From the NCBI RefSeq assembly GCF_001995985.1, contig NZ_MUFC01000001.1, positions 388,242 to 420,742 of the forward strand: a stretch of 32,501 nt of DNA. The letters are read 5' to 3'. This document shows positions 8,942-17,972 of this stretch, piece by piece. Every line of letters begins with the position of its first letter. The first letter of the stretch is position 1. The translations under genes were made by a program, and so were the position numbers. The notes under the pieces were generated by a model that searched no databases, was not told the DNA's origin, and worked only from the letters and a program-made list of their open reading frames with translations. Origin of the DNA: Salinivibrio sharmensis (GTDB lineage Bacteria; Pseudomonadota; Gammaproteobacteria; Enterobacterales; Vibrionaceae).

Positions 8942-9832
8942 ATGCGGATCACCTTGATAGGCGCAGGTGCGATCGGCACCTTATGGGCGGTCAAATTAAG
9001 CCAAGCGGGTCATCACGTTCATCTTATCACGCGCGATGGCGCTGATAAGCGGGCGCTGAACCTTGACGATACCTCCCTTACTTTGCCCGCCAACCAACCA
9101 GACTTACTGCGTTATAGTGATCTTTGGCTGGTTTGCACCAAATCCTATGACGTGCAAGCAGCCTTAACTCCGTGCTTTGCTCATCTTGAGCCGGAAACCA
9201 TGGTGATGTTGATGCATAACGGCATGGGACCTCATCAATGGCTCATTGATACCCTAACTGCCAGCCAGCCGCTGCTGCTTGCGACCACCTCACAAGGCGT
9301 GTTTCGCGCGGAAACAGGCGAGTATAGGCACACGGGCAATGGGCCCACAGCGCTCGGGGCAGGTAACCAAGCCGGTGAGGCCTGTCAGTTTCTCGCCGAT
9401 GTCTTGGATCATGCCCTACCGGCAGCAACCTGGCAGACCAATATCATTGAATCGCTATGGTATAAACTGGCAGTCAATAGCGTCATCAACCCGCTCACCG
9501 CTTTACACGGGATCAAAAACGGTGAGCTGCTCAAGCTTGATTATGACCCTATTATTGATGCGCTGTGTCAAGAATTAGCCACTGTGATGCGGGCGGAGCG
9601 GATCCTCGCCTCTGTCACCGAGGTGCGCCAACGTGTGGAAACGGTCGCCAAGGCAACTGCTGACAACTACTCTTCAATGAATCGCGATGTGTTTTACCGT
9701 CGCCCGACAGAGCTGGCGTACATTACAGGCTATGTGCTGCAACGCGCACAGGTACATCAAATTTCAACCCCACACCACCAGCAGCTCTATCAAGCGGTTC
9801 AACAAGTGGAGAGCGATAAGGAATCATCATGA
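8942..9832 (+). CDS. panE: 2-dehydropantoate 2-reductase
   Basis: PanE reduces ketopantoate to pantoate with NADPH, a step of pantothenate and coenzyme A synthesis in the cytoplasm. The 296-residue product has the nucleotide-binding G-A-G-A-I-G at 7-12, the HNGMG segment (Asn93), the catalytic lysine K175 in SLWYKLAVNSVINPLTAL, and the substrate-binding region NYSSM (242-246) with Glu257 in RRPTEL. Length and motif spacing match the E. coli enzyme. It overlaps yajL by 4 bases (ATGA), so the two are translationally coupled. E. coli also keeps panE and yajL together next to thiI. Confidence 0.93.
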   Translation: MRITLIGAGAIGTLWAVKLSQAGHHVHLITRDGADKRALNLDDTSLTLPANQPDLLRYSDLWLVCTKSYDVQAALTPCFAHLEPETMVMLMHNGMGPHQWLIDTLTASQPLLLATTSQGVFRAETGEYRHTGNGPTALGAGNQAGEACQFLADVLDHALPAATWQTNIIESLWYKLAVNSVINPLTALHGIKNGELLKLDYDPIIDALCQELATVMRAERILASVTEVRQRVETVAKATADNYSSMNRDVFYRRPTELAYITGYVLQRAQVHQISTPHHQQLYQAVQQVESDKESS

Positions 9833-10434
9833 GTGATAAACAAGTCTTGATTTGTATGGCCAATGGCACAGAAGAAATGGAAGCCGTGACCGCCATCGAT
9901 GTGATGAAGCGTGCCGGGTTTAACGTCACCGTGGCCAGCGCCGATCCGGAAGGCGCGCTCACGCTAACTTGCTCACGTGGCGTCAAGCTAGTTTGTGACG
10001 CCGCATTGGCAACGGTCGCCGACCAGCCTTTTGACTGTGTGATCTTACCCGGTGGTATCGAGGGCGCCCAATGCTTGGGAGAAAGTAACCTGATCACCGA
10101 GATCATTAAGCAGCAGCAGAGCGACAATGCGTGGGTGGCAGCCATTTGTGCCGCGCCGGCGTTAGTGCTACAACGCCACCAGCTATTCCCGCAGTCACAC
10201 ATGAGCTGTCACCCCAGCGTCAGCGATCAGATCCCAGCGCAGTGGTTAAGCCGTCGCCGCGTAATGACCGACTATGATCATCGTTTGATTACCAGTCAGG
10301 GCCCAGGCTCGGCGATGGAGTTCGCGATTGAAATCGTTCACGTCCTCGGCGGCAAAGCTTTGGCCTGGCAAGTGGCGGAGCCGATGATGCCCATGCCTCA
10401 ACTGCACTATGAGAAAAAGTTTACAGAAAGCTAG
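9829..10434 (+). CDS. yajL: YajL/DJ-1 family protein (protein/nucleotide deglycase-like chaperone)
   Basis: YajL is a cytoplasmic DJ-1/PfpI-superfamily protein linked to protection from oxidative and glycation stress; its deglycase activity is debated in the literature. The 201-residue product has the conserved N-G-T-E-E with Glu15, CSRGVKLVCDA, VILPGGIEGA, the nucleophile-elbow A-A-I-C-A-A with Cys107, and LITSQGPGSAMEFA. Its start codon lies inside the panE stop (4-base overlap). It ends before a strong terminator and faces thiI, which converges from the other strand. Confidence 0.93.
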   Translation: MSDKQVLICMANGTEEMEAVTAIDVMKRAGFNVTVASADPEGALTLTCSRGVKLVCDAALATVADQPFDCVILPGGIEGAQCLGESNLITEIIKQQQSDNAWVAAICAAPALVLQRHQLFPQSHMSCHPSVSDQIPAQWLSRRRVMTDYDHRLITSQGPGSAMEFAIEIVHVLGGKALAWQVAEPMMPMPQLHYEKKFTES

Positions 10435-10457
10435 ATGTACGCGAGGCTTAAACGCAA

Positions 10458-10486
10458 ACAGGCAGCCACATGGCTGCCTGTCTTTT
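10458..10486 (+). terminator. intrinsic terminator of panE-yajL
   Basis: ACAGGCAGCC and GGCTGCCTGT form a 10-base stem with an ACAT loop, followed by CTTTTT. It begins 24 bases after the yajL stop and lies between the convergent genes yajL and thiI. Confidence 0.88.
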
Positions 10487-10507
10487 TACTACGGTAAGAA
10501 CCTACGC

Positions 10508-11956
10508 CTATACCCGATACACTTTGACATTCTCAAAGCCCATATCTTTAAGATACAGCGCTTGCAAGCGACTCATTACCCCTCGCTCGCAATAGAGCAA
10601 ATAGGTTTTCGTTTGGTCAAGGTCGCCAAACTGGGTGGCTAATTTGAAGAAAGGAATGTGCACGACATCGACGCCTTCAATCTCAAGAGGCTTATCTTCT
10701 TGCTCTTCACGGCTGCGGATATCCAGCACCACCGCGCCTTTCTCAACCTCATTAACCAGCTCCGCTTCCGGCGCTTTCTCTTGACTCAAGGCCTCGATGT
10801 CTCGGATATCCATCACGGTGGCGTTGTCGACCACTTGCTCAAGTAGGCTAAAATCAAACTTGGCTTCTTCGTGTTCCAGCTTGGCTTTTTCCGCTTTAAC
10901 CGTTGGCTTTTTCGAAATCACGCCACAATACTCAGGCATGGTTTTGGCGAAGTCTTCTGTGCCGATTTTACGCGCCGTTTGAATAATATCTTCTTTGTCC
11001 CAGTTAATCAGAGGGCGCAAGATCAAGCTATCGGTGACGTTATCAATCATACGCAGGTTGGTGAGTGTTTGACTCGACACCTGCCCTAACGCCTCGCCAG
11101 TAACCAGCGCCTGAATACCAAACCGTTTTGCCACCATGGCCGCCGCACGCATAAACATACGCTTAAGCACCACGCCCATTTGCGCGTTATCAATGTTTTC
11201 CAGGATGCTGTTGACGACTGGCTCAAAATCAATCGAAATAAACTTCACTTTGGCTGACGAGCCAAATTTATTCCAAAGGTAATGAGACACCTGCTGCACA
11301 CCCGTTTCATGCGATTTGCCGCCCAGATTAAAGAAGCAGTAGTGCACTTTACTGCCGCGTTTAATATGCAAATAACTGGAAACGCCTGAATCGAACCCGC
11401 CAGAGATCAAGCTCAATACATCTTCTTGTGTACCGAGTGGAAAGCCCCCCAAGCCTGCATGACGATGCTTCACCACGTTGAGCTTGTCGTGGTCCACTTC
11501 CATCATCACGGTGACATCCGGTTTTTTCAGTTGCACGCTGGCCGAGGGGACGGCTTGATTTAAACCACCACCGACATAGCGTTCCAGATCGATAGAAGTA
11601 AAGTCATGCTGCCCACGACGTTTAGCGCGCACACAAAAGGTCTTCCCTTCGATTTGGTGACGCACACCGGCCAACGTGAGCTCATAGATATGGTGTAAAT
11701 CGTTAAACAGGGTTTGCTCAACCTCAAGCACGGTTTGCACCCCTGGTGTGTTGGTCAGCACATCCAGAACCAATTGGCGCTCGTTAGGTTGTTTTAACGT
11801 CACCTCAATGTGATCCCGACGGTTATATACCGCCGTATTATCAGTCCGACGCTTTAAAATATTACGAATATTGCACTCGAGGATTTTAGTAAAACGCTTT
11901 CTGACTGACTCACTTTTGACGATCACCTCAGGGTGAATTTTAACGATAAACTTCAT
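10508..11956 (-). CDS. thiI: tRNA 4-thiouridine synthase / thiamine sulfurtransferase ThiI
   Basis: ThiI makes 4-thiouridine at position 8 of tRNAs and, in enterobacteria, passes sulfur to ThiS for thiazole synthesis. The product is 482 residues, the same as E. coli ThiI. It has the N-terminal ferredoxin-like and THUMP region, the ATP PP-loop S-G-G-F-D-S at 185-190, Cys344 in [10 protein letters not shown], and a C-terminal rhodanese domain with the active-site Cys456 in LLYCERG. With the rhodanese domain present, the enzyme can form its own persulfide. It converges on yajL. A long hairpin lies between its upstream side and pomB. Confidence 0.96.
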   Translation of the reverse strand: MKFIVKIHPEVIVKSESVRKRFTKILECNIRNILKRRTDNTAVYNRRDHIEVTLKQPNERQLVLDVLTNTPGVQTVLEVEQTLFNDLHHIYELTLAGVRHQIEGKTFCVRAKRRGQHDFTSIDLERYVGGGLNQAVPSASVQLKKPDVTVMMEVDHDKLNVVKHRHAGLGGFPLGTQEDVLSLISGGFDSGVSSYLHIKRGSKVHYCFFNLGGKSHETGVQQVSHYLWNKFGSSAKVKFISIDFEPVVNSILENIDNAQMGVVLKRMFMRAAAMVAKRFGIQALVTGEALGQVSSQTLTNLRMIDNVTDSLILRPLINWDKEDIIQTARKIGTEDFAKTMPEYCGVISKKPTVKAEKAKLEHEEAKFDFSLLEQVVDNATVMDIRDIEALSQEKAPEAELVNEVEKGAVVLDIRSREEQEDKPLEIEGVDVVHIPFFKLATQFGDLDQTKTYLLYCERGVMSRLQALYLKDMGFENVKVYRV

Positions 11957-12053
11957 AACCGGTTCGATACAGCTGGGAACAAAGCCGCGGATTATACAAT
12001 AACCAGGCTGCCGCTGAAACCGGCTATTTTGACGTCTGAAGAAAGAGGACGTG

Positions 12054-12096
12054 CTCGGCGATAACTTGTCTTTATCAACAATCAGTTATCGCCGAG
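12054..12096 (-). terminator. hairpin between pomB and thiI
   Basis: CTCGGCGATAACT (12054-12066) and AGTTATCGCCGAG (12084-12096) form a perfect 13-base stem with a 17-base loop. It starts 8 bases after the pomB stop on the minus strand. The bases after it on that strand are pyrimidine-rich (CACGTCCTCTTTC) but contain no true T-run. A pomAB terminator or 3'-end stabiliser is the best guess. Confidence 0.55.
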
Positions 12097-12104
12097 AGGC
12101 ATGA

Positions 12105-13043
12105 CTAAGGTGCATTTTGTGGTGCATTCTCGGTAGAGATTTCATCCGAGAAGGTGGGTTTTCCTTGTATCACAGCGATCTCCACACGCCGGTTCGACGC
12201 ACGGTTTTCCGGAGAATTATTCGGCGCACGGGGCTTGGTATCTGCCAACCCCTCCACTTTCATACGTAAATGGTTAAAGCCAGGCACTTTTTCCATCTCC
12301 TGCGCCACTGACACCGCACGCTGTGCGGAAAGGTCCCAGTTAGAACGGTAAAGCTCTGACTCTAAAGGTGTGCTGTCGGTATGCCCCGAGACTTTAATTT
12401 CCCCTGGCACATCTTTTACCAATTGCGCAATCTGGCGCACCATAGGGCGGAACTTAGGTTGAAGAAACGCAGAGTTTTGTGGGAAGGCCCCTTTTTCTCG
12501 GATCCTTATCACCAACTGTTGCCCTAAGTTTTCTACTTCAACCGCTCCCTCATCGATTTCGCGTTGCAACGCCTGCATCAACGCTTTTTGCAGCTGCTCA
12601 AGTTGCTGCTGCATTCGTTGCTGCTCCAATTGTGATGCCACTTGGGCGCTGGTGCCGCCTTCCTTATCTGACGTATTGCGTTGGGAGCCGCCAGACCGAT
12701 CATCTTCGCCCTCTTGAAAGTCCAAGGTGCGCTGGGTCATATCAATGGTTTGCTGCATGATGACTTCAATCGGGGTCGGCTCTGGACGACCCGGGCGGAA
12801 CTCTTGGGCGATCACACTGGTTCCTTTAGGAATGTCTTTCACTTCGAGCACATTTTGTACCCCGAAAGCGAACTTCATCGACCCAGCAATTTGCTTAAAC
12901 TTAAGCACATCCATCTCTGAAAATGACAACAGAAGGACGAAAAAGCACATAAGAAGCGACATCAAGTCCGCAAACGTCCCCATCCACGGCGGTAAGCCGG
13001 GAGGCGGGCATTTGCATTCCTCTTCTTCTTGCTGTTGTGCCAT
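12105..13043 (-). CDS. pomB: Sodium-driven flagellar stator protein PomB
   Basis: PomB is the peptidoglycan-anchored subunit of the Na+-driven flagellar stator. The 312-residue product has one N-terminal membrane helix containing the ion-carrying aspartate D26 in G-T-F-A-D-L-M-S, a plug and linker region (FRPGRPEPTPIEVIMQQT), a Gln-rich coiled-coil stretch (about 135-160), and a C-terminal OmpA-like domain with VSGHTDSTP and NRRVEIAV that binds the wall. The sequence around the helix (MCFFVLLLSFSEMDVLKFKQIAGSMKFAFG) is of the PomB, not MotB, type. AAGGAG lies 6 bases before the ATG. It follows pomA after 46 bases in the same transcript. Confidence 0.95.
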   Translation of the reverse strand: MAQQQEEEECKCPPPGLPPWMGTFADLMSLLMCFFVLLLSFSEMDVLKFKQIAGSMKFAFGVQNVLEVKDIPKGTSVIAQEFRPGRPEPTPIEVIMQQTIDMTQRTLDFQEGEDDRSGGSQRNTSDKEGGTSAQVASQLEQQRMQQQLEQLQKALMQALQREIDEGAVEVENLGQQLVIRIREKGAFPQNSAFLQPKFRPMVRQIAQLVKDVPGEIKVSGHTDSTPLESELYRSNWDLSAQRAVSVAQEMEKVPGFNHLRMKVEGLADTKPRAPNNSPENRASNRRVEIAVIQGKPTFSDEISTENAPQNAP

Positions 13044-13089
13044 GAAGACTCCTTACTTCGCGCTCGCTGAGGCCTGCACCTCAGACCGA

Positions 13090-13851
13090 TTAATTATCGA
13101 CATCAACCTCACGCTTGCCCTCATTGAGGTAGTTTTTCAAAAAGCCATCAATGACACGCGGGTTTTGTCCATCTTGAATCGCGAGTAAGCCGTCCATGAT
13201 CAAACGCCGATTCAATTTTTCTTGCTCCTTACGCAGCGCCAGTTTATTGGCAATGGGCGTCGCCACCATATTTGCTAGCATTGCACCGTACATGGTGGTC
13301 AACAAGGCGACCGCCATCGCCGGTCCAATCGCCTTCGGGTCATCCATATTCGACAACATGGCTACCAGCCCAATCAAGGTCCCGATCATTCCCATCGCGG
13401 GTGCCACGTCCGCCAGTGCACTGTAAAAGCCAATGCCATGGTCGTGCCGCTCTTCGGTAAGGTTAATATCTTTGTGTAATGTGGCACGGACCACATCGGC
13501 ATCATGACCATCAACGAGCAAGTCCACGCCCTTTTGCATAAACGAGTTGCTCACTTCCATCTCTTCTAAGGCGAGGAAGCCACCTTTACGCGCCGCGTCG
13601 GCCATCTCAATAATTTTGGCAATCAAATCCTCTGGATCATCGGATTTGAACATGAATGCCTTACCTGCAATTTTGAAACAGGCAAAAAACTGCCCCATGG
13701 TGTACTTGGTAAGAACCACAAATAAGCTCCCCCCGATGACGATAAGCACCGATGGCACGTCAAAGTACATGTTCATGGTGCCGCCCAACAGCATCGCCAT
13801 TATTACGAATGCAAACGAGCCGATAATGCCGATGAGCGTCGCTATATCCAC
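13090..13851 (-). CDS. pomA: Sodium-driven flagellar stator protein PomA
   Basis: PomA forms the ring around PomB and transmits torque to the rotor. The 253-residue product equals the Vibrio PomA length. It has four predicted membrane segments, the cytoplasmic loop EDLIAKIIEMADAARKGG, and the conserved DVAPAMGMIGTLIGL and DDPKAIGPAMAVALLTT helices. It starts at a GTG (13851) with GGGAG 6 bases upstream. A sigma-28-type promoter lies 57 bases upstream, as expected for a late flagellar gene. Together with nqr in the same window, it shows that this organism uses a sodium gradient for motility as well as respiration. Confidence 0.95.
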   Translation of the reverse strand: MDIATLIGIIGSFAFVIMAMLLGGTMNMYFDVPSVLIVIGGSLFVVLTKYTMGQFFACFKIAGKAFMFKSDDPEDLIAKIIEMADAARKGGFLALEEMEVSNSFMQKGVDLLVDGHDADVVRATLHKDINLTEERHDHGIGFYSALADVAPAMGMIGTLIGLVAMLSNMDDPKAIGPAMAVALLTTMYGAMLANMVATPIANKLALRKEQEKLNRRLIMDGLLAIQDGQNPRVIDGFLKNYLNEGKREVDVDN

Positions 13852-13901
13852 GTCAGTCTCCCTTCAATTACATCAAGTCTTTGTTTTTCATTTTTAGGGT
13901 A

Positions 13902-13930
13902 TTGGTTATATCGGCAACCCACCCTATAGG
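13902..13930 (+). promoter_or_regulatory. putative sigma-70 promoter for the xseB-ispA-dxs unit
   Basis: TTGGTT (13902-13907) and TATAGG (13925-13930) are separated by 17 bases on the plus strand. The match is moderate (4 of 6 at each box). It overlaps the sigma-28 promoter on the other strand almost completely and would place the transcript start about 30 bases before a small ORF at 13966. Confidence 0.4.
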
Positions 13931-13934
13931 TTTA
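13908..13934 (-). promoter_or_regulatory. sigma-28 (FliA) type promoter of pomAB
   Basis: On the minus strand the sequence reads TAAA, then exactly 15 bases, then GCCGATAT. The sigma-28 consensus is TAAA-N15-GCCGATAA, so 11 of 12 specified bases match with the correct spacing. It lies 57-83 bases upstream of the pomA GTG. In Vibrio the stator genes are in the late, FliA-dependent class (established knowledge), which fits. Confidence 0.85.
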
Positions 13935-13965
13935 GCGTAAATACGCAGATACCAACAAGGATAAC

Positions 13966-14061
13966 ATGCCTTTTACCGCGGTGGCGTTAAGCACACAAAA
14001 ACACATCGAGTGGTTTGACCGCCTGTGGCCACTGAGTTACCGTCTAGCCTCTCTTTTCTAA
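13966..14061 (+). CDS. possible 31-residue leader peptide upstream of xseB
   Basis: This small ORF is read by eye. It starts at ATG 13966, preceded by AAGGA with a spacing of 4 bases, and ends with TAA at 14059-14061. The peptide begins MPFTAVAL, is rich in aromatic and basic residues (EWFDRLW, SYRLASLF) and has no recognised domain. It ends 12 bases before the xseB ATG. xseB itself has no visible Shine-Dalgarno sequence, so coupling from this ORF is plausible. It is not a known gene to me. A chance ORF of this length is quite possible, so confidence is low to moderate. Confidence 0.35.
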   Translation: MPFTAVALSTQKHIEWFDRLWPLSYRLASLF

Positions 14062-14073
14062 TTTTATGGCATC

Positions 14074-14319
14074 ATGGCTGTGAAGAAACCAGAAAATATG
14101 ACCTTTGAGGACACGCTCAAAGAGTTGGACACGATTGTTGGCGCGCTCGAATCCGGTGAACTTCCCCTCGATACCGCGATGAAACGCTTCGAGCGTGGTA
14201 TTGCACTCACTCGCCAAGGACAAAAAACCCTTGCAGACGCCGAGCAGCGCGTCGAGATCTTGCTCTCGCAAGAAGATGATGGGCCACTAACCGAGTTTTC
14301 TCCCCAAGACGATGATTAA
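14074..14319 (+). CDS. xseB: Exodeoxyribonuclease VII small subunit
   Basis: XseB is the small subunit of exonuclease VII, which degrades single-stranded DNA into oligonucleotides; several copies bind each XseA. The 81-residue product shows the family pattern: TFEDTLKELDTIVGALESGELPL, then a helix with MKRFERGIALTRQGQKTLADAEQRVEIL, and an acidic tail. Both helices can pack as a helical hairpin. It overlaps the start of ispA by 8 bases. The order xseB-ispA-dxs is the classic one in gamma-proteobacteria. No ribosome-binding site is visible before its ATG. Confidence 0.95.
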   Translation: MAVKKPENMTFEDTLKELDTIVGALESGELPLDTAMKRFERGIALTRQGQKTLADAEQRVEILLSQEDDGPLTEFSPQDDD

Positions 14320-15211
14320 CACTGTTGTACACGATGCGCTGCGCGCAACGCAAACGCGAAGCAATCAACAGCTTGAAGCGTGGCTCGACACCTTCCCCTC
14401 GCAAGATCAAGCGCTTATCCAAGCAATGCGACATGGTTTACTCTTAGGTGGCAAGCGGATTCGTCCCTTTTTAACCTATGCCACTGGGCAGCTGTTTGGC
14501 ATTGACTATGAGCAACTCGACACGCCTGCTGTCGCGGTGGAGTGTATTCACGCGTATTCGTTAATTCATGACGATTTACCCGCCATGGATAACGACAGTT
14601 TGCGCCGCGGCCAACCAACATGCCATGTTGCCTTTGATGAGGCGACCGCGATCTTGGCCGGCGATGCCTTGCAAACACTCGCCTTTACCGTGCTGTCTGA
14701 AGGTCGGCTCAATCCAGCCGCCCACCCTTATCGTATAGAGATGGTAAAGGCCTTGGCGGCCGCCAGCGGCGCCTCCGGCATGTGTTTGGGGCAAGCACTT
14801 GATTTAGCAGCTGAAGGGCGCGCCGTTGACCTTGAAGCGCTTAAGCGCATTCACCGCAATAAAACCGGTGCGCTGATAAAAGGCGCGGTACAACTCGGGG
14901 CCTATGCGGCCGGCGAGACTGGCGTTAGCCACTTGCATGAGCTTGAGCGTTTTGCCGATGCGATTGGGCTCGCATTTCAAGTGCAGGACGATATTTTGGA
15001 CATCACCAGTGACACGCAAACGCTGGGGAAACCGCAAGGATCAGATGTGGACGCGGATAAAAGCACTTATCCGGCACTGCTGGGGCTGGCTGGTGCGCAA
15101 GAAAAAGCCGAACTACTTTACCAAGAAGCACTACACGCCTTGGAGGCAATCCCCTACAATACCGAACAACTGGAAGTTTTTGCCCGATATATCATCGAGC
15201 GCAACAACTAG
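14312..15211 (+). CDS. ispA: (2E,6E)-farnesyl diphosphate synthase
   Basis: IspA condenses dimethylallyl and isopentenyl diphosphates to geranyl and then farnesyl diphosphate, the precursor of undecaprenyl phosphate and quinone side chains. The 299-residue product has the first aspartate-rich motif D-D-L-P-A-M-D at 87-93, preceded by two aromatic or small residues that set chain length, the LLGGKRIRPFL substrate motif (44-54), and the second motif D-D-I-L-D at 226-230. It overlaps xseB by 8 bases and precedes dxs by 27 bases, which links the entry and elongation steps of isoprenoid synthesis. Confidence 0.96.
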   Translation: MINTVVHDALRATQTRSNQQLEAWLDTFPSQDQALIQAMRHGLLLGGKRIRPFLTYATGQLFGIDYEQLDTPAVAVECIHAYSLIHDDLPAMDNDSLRRGQPTCHVAFDEATAILAGDALQTLAFTVLSEGRLNPAAHPYRIEMVKALAAASGASGMCLGQALDLAAEGRAVDLEALKRIHRNKTGALIKGAVQLGAYAAGETGVSHLHELERFADAIGLAFQVQDDILDITSDTQTLGKPQGSDVDADKSTYPALLGLAGAQEKAELLYQEALHALEAIPYNTEQLEVFARYIIERNN

Positions 15212-15238
15212 CATGATTAATAAAAGCGCCGAACCATT

Positions 15239-17113
15239 ATGACACTGGATATATCAAAATACCCCACTCTCGCTCTTGCTGATACGCCGGAAGAATTGCG
15301 TACCTTACCACGCGATCACCTGCCGCAGCTTTGTGAAGAGTTACGGACCTACTTACTCAACACAGTCAGTCATTCAAGTGGCCATTTCGCGTCTGGGCTT
15401 GGCACTGTGGAACTGACAGTGGCGCTGCACTATGTCTATAACACCCCGTTCGATCATTTGGTGTGGGATGTGGGCCATCAGGCCTATCCACACAAGATCC
15501 TGACCGGACGACGTGAGCGCATGCAAACGATCCGCAAAAAAGATGGTTTGCACCCCTTTCCGTGGCGAGAAGAAAGTCCCTATGATGTGCTGTCTGTGGG
15601 CCACTCATCGACATCTATCAGTGCCGCCTTGGGCATGGCCATCAGCGCACAAAAAGAAGGCCAGAACCGGCGTGTGGTTAGCGTGATTGGTGATGGTGCA
15701 ATCACGGCTGGCATGGCATTTGAAGCCATGAACCATGCTGGCGATATCAAACCCGATATGCTCGTGGTGCTTAACGATAACGAGATGTCGATTTCTGAAA
15801 ATGTCGGCGCGCTAAACAATCATTTCGCCCAACTCCTCTCTGGCAACGTCTACACCAGCATTCGTGAAGGCGGCAAAAAAGTGCTATCAGGCGCACCGCC
15901 AATAAAGGAGCTGGTACGCCGCGCGGAAGAACACCTGAAAGGCATGGTTGTCCCTGGCACCATGTTTGAAGAGCTGGGCTTTAACTATATCGGCCCGATT
16001 GATGGCCACGATGTCGAAGAGCTGGTCAAAACCCTCAAGAACATGCGCCATTTAAAAGGGCCGCAGTTTTTACACGTGATGACCAAAAAAGGCAAAGGGT
16101 ACGAGCCAGCGGAAAAAGATCCGATTGGTTATCATGCAGTGCCCAAGTTTGATCCTAGCGTGCACACACTGCCCAAATCCAAGCCGACCAGCCCAACGTT
16201 TTCTAATGTGTTCGGTGATTGGCTATGTGATATGGCGGAGCAAGACGACAAACTTCTCGCCATTACTCCGGCGATGCGTGAGGGCTCGGGCATGGTGCGC
16301 TTTTCTAAAGCGCACCCAGACAAATACTTTGATGTTGCCATCGCCGAGCAGCACTCGGTCACACTGGCCGCAGGCATGGCAATCGGCACTTACCACCCAG
16401 TCGTTGCCATTTATTCAACCTTCCTACAGCGCGCCTATGACCAAGTCATCCACGATGTAGCGATCATGAATTTACCGGTGCTGTTTGCCATTGATCGTGG
16501 CGGGATTGTTGGCGCAGATGGCCAAACTCACCAAGGGGCTTTTGATTTAAGCTATTTACGCTGTATTCCCAACTTGGTGGTGATGACGCCAAGTGACGAA
16601 AACGAGTGTCGCCAAATGCTGTATACCGGCCATATTCATAACGGGCCCGCGGCGGTGCGTTACCCTCGCGGCAGTGGTATCGGTGCAGAGATTGAACAGA
16701 CGATGCAAGCGATGCCAATTGGCAAAGGGGTGATTAAACGTCAAGGAACGCGGTTAGCGATGCTTAACTTTGGCACCTTGTTGCCTCACGCATTAGAAGC
16801 GGCTGAAGCGCTGGATGCCACCTTGGTTGATATGCGCTTTGCCAAACCGCTGGATGAAGCATTGCTCATCGAAATGGCCAACACGCACGACTACCTCGTA
16901 ACGGTAGAGGAAAATGCAATTGCCGGCGGGGCGGGCTCTGGCGTGATTGAAGCCATGATGCGTCATGGGGTTATCAAACCTGTACTACAAATCGGCTTAC
17001 CCGATCGTTTTATCTCTCAAGGCACCCAGCAAGAAGTGCACGCCGAGCTTGAGTTAGATGGTCCCGGTATTAAGGGACAAATTCAGCGTTACCTCACTAA
17101 ACTGACACAATAG
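15239..17113 (+). CDS. dxs: 1-deoxy-D-xylulose-5-phosphate synthase
   Basis: Dxs joins pyruvate and glyceraldehyde 3-phosphate in a thiamine-diphosphate-dependent reaction, the first step of the MEP isoprenoid pathway. The 624-residue product is full length. It shows HSSGHF with His49, WDVGHQ with His80, the thiamine-diphosphate motif G-D-G at 151-153 with N-D-N at 179-181, and the transketolase-like pyrimidine domain with [16 protein letters not shown] and [15 protein letters not shown]. Its product also feeds thiamine and pyridoxal synthesis. It ends before a strong terminator and is last in the xseB-ispA-dxs unit. Confidence 0.97.
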   Translation: MTLDISKYPTLALADTPEELRTLPRDHLPQLCEELRTYLLNTVSHSSGHFASGLGTVELTVALHYVYNTPFDHLVWDVGHQAYPHKILTGRRERMQTIRKKDGLHPFPWREESPYDVLSVGHSSTSISAALGMAISAQKEGQNRRVVSVIGDGAITAGMAFEAMNHAGDIKPDMLVVLNDNEMSISENVGALNNHFAQLLSGNVYTSIREGGKKVLSGAPPIKELVRRAEEHLKGMVVPGTMFEELGFNYIGPIDGHDVEELVKTLKNMRHLKGPQFLHVMTKKGKGYEPAEKDPIGYHAVPKFDPSVHTLPKSKPTSPTFSNVFGDWLCDMAEQDDKLLAITPAMREGSGMVRFSKAHPDKYFDVAIAEQHSVTLAAGMAIGTYHPVVAIYSTFLQRAYDQVIHDVAIMNLPVLFAIDRGGIVGADGQTHQGAFDLSYLRCIPNLVVMTPSDENECRQMLYTGHIHNGPAAVRYPRGSGIGAEIEQTMQAMPIGKGVIKRQGTRLAMLNFGTLLPHALEAAEALDATLVDMRFAKPLDEALLIEMANTHDYLVTVEENAIAGGAGSGVIEAMMRHGVIKPVLQIGLPDRFISQGTQQEVHAELELDGPGIKGQIQRYLTKLTQ

Positions 17114-17144
17114 TGTCTCTCTAGTCAGGCATAACACCGTGAAC

Positions 17145-17175
17145 AAAAAACCCGCCTATATAAGCGGGTTTTTTT
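17145..17175. terminator. bidirectional terminator between dxs and upp
   Basis: AAAAAACCCGC and GCGGGTTTTTTT flank a short loop (CTATATAA region). The stem is followed by a T-run on both strands, so it can serve both dxs (plus) and upp (minus), which converge here. Confidence 0.92.
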
Positions 17176-17224
17176 CATGCTTTATCGCACGATTGAGGGC
17201 ATCGTCAGCGCCATGGCGATACCT

Positions 17225-17851
17225 TTACTTGGTGCCAAAGATCTTATCACCCGCATCACCAAGACCGGGGACAATGTAGCCTTTGTCATCCAACTTTTCG
17301 TCAATTGCTGCGGTGTAAAGCTCAACATCAGGGTGGGCCTTTTTCAATGCCTCAATCCCTTCAGGGGCAGACACCAATACCAGGACCTTGATCTGCTGAC
17401 AACCTTGCTCTTTGAGCAAGTCGATGGTCGCAATCATCGAGCCCCCCGTGGCCAGCATAGGGTCGACAACCAACGCCATGCGCTCATCGATATTGCTTGC
17501 CAACTTATGAAAATACGGCACAGGCTCGAGCGTTTCTTCATCGCGATACACACCGACAACACTGATGCGAGCCCCTGGCACGTGCTCAAGCACCCCATCC
17601 ATCATGCCCAATCCAGCGCGCAAAATAGGCACCACGGTGACTTTTTTGCCTTTGATCTGATCGACATTAACCGGGCCGTCCCAGCCATCAATCGTCACTG
17701 TTTCTGTATCGAAGTCAGACGTCGCTTCATAAGTCAGCAGACTGCCAACTTCGGTGGCAAGTTCGCGAAACCGTTTGGTGCTAATATCTCGCTCACGCAT
17801 CAAGCCGATTTTATGTTTGACTAACGGGTGCCTTACTTCCACGACCTTCAT
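17225..17851 (-). CDS. upp: Uracil phosphoribosyltransferase
   Basis: Upp salvages uracil by making UMP from uracil and PRPP in the cytoplasm. The 208-residue product begins [19 protein letters not shown] and has the PRPP-binding loop D-P-M-L-A-T-G-G-S at 130-138 and the uracil-binding C-terminal [16 protein letters not shown]. The ATG at 17851 is chosen over in-frame codons farther upstream because AAGGAG lies 7 bases before it and the length matches the family exactly. A TATACT hexamer (17884-17889) may be its -10. It is divergent from purM, a pairing also seen in E. coli. No uracil permease gene (uraA) follows here. Confidence 0.97.
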   Translation of the reverse strand: MKVVEVRHPLVKHKIGLMRERDISTKRFRELATEVGSLLTYEATSDFDTETVTIDGWDGPVNVDQIKGKKVTVVPILRAGLGMMDGVLEHVPGARISVVGVYRDEETLEPVPYFHKLASNIDERMALVVDPMLATGGSMIATIDLLKEQGCQQIKVLVLVSAPEGIEALKKAHPDVELYTAAIDEKLDDKGYIVPGLGDAGDKIFGTK

Positions 17852-17956
17852 CTTAGACTCCTTACAAAAAACAAATTCTCGGTAGTATACATGAAAGGTT
17901 TTTGCTAGCGTAGGCTTAGGGCTTGACATATCGCCCAGATTCTCGCCAAACAGCTT

Positions 17957-17972
17957 ACGCAAACGTTTTCCT
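17957..17972. promoter_or_regulatory. PurR operator at the purM promoter
   Basis: ACGCAAACGTTTTCCT matches the PurR consensus ACGCAAACGTTTTCNT at every specified base. It lies 63 bases before the purM start, over the -35 region of a likely promoter with -10 TAGAAT at 17990-17995 (preceded by TGA). Hypoxanthine- or guanine-bound PurR should repress purMN from here. Confidence 0.9.

Noticed and set aside
8794-9045. Plus-strand ORF bridging the ompK end and panE start
   Set aside because: It is out of frame with both and crosses the hairpin; both real genes are firmly identified.
17923-17928. TTGACA on the plus strand upstream of purM
   Set aside because: There is no -10 at 16-18 bases; the TAGAAT at 17990-17995 is too far away to pair with it.
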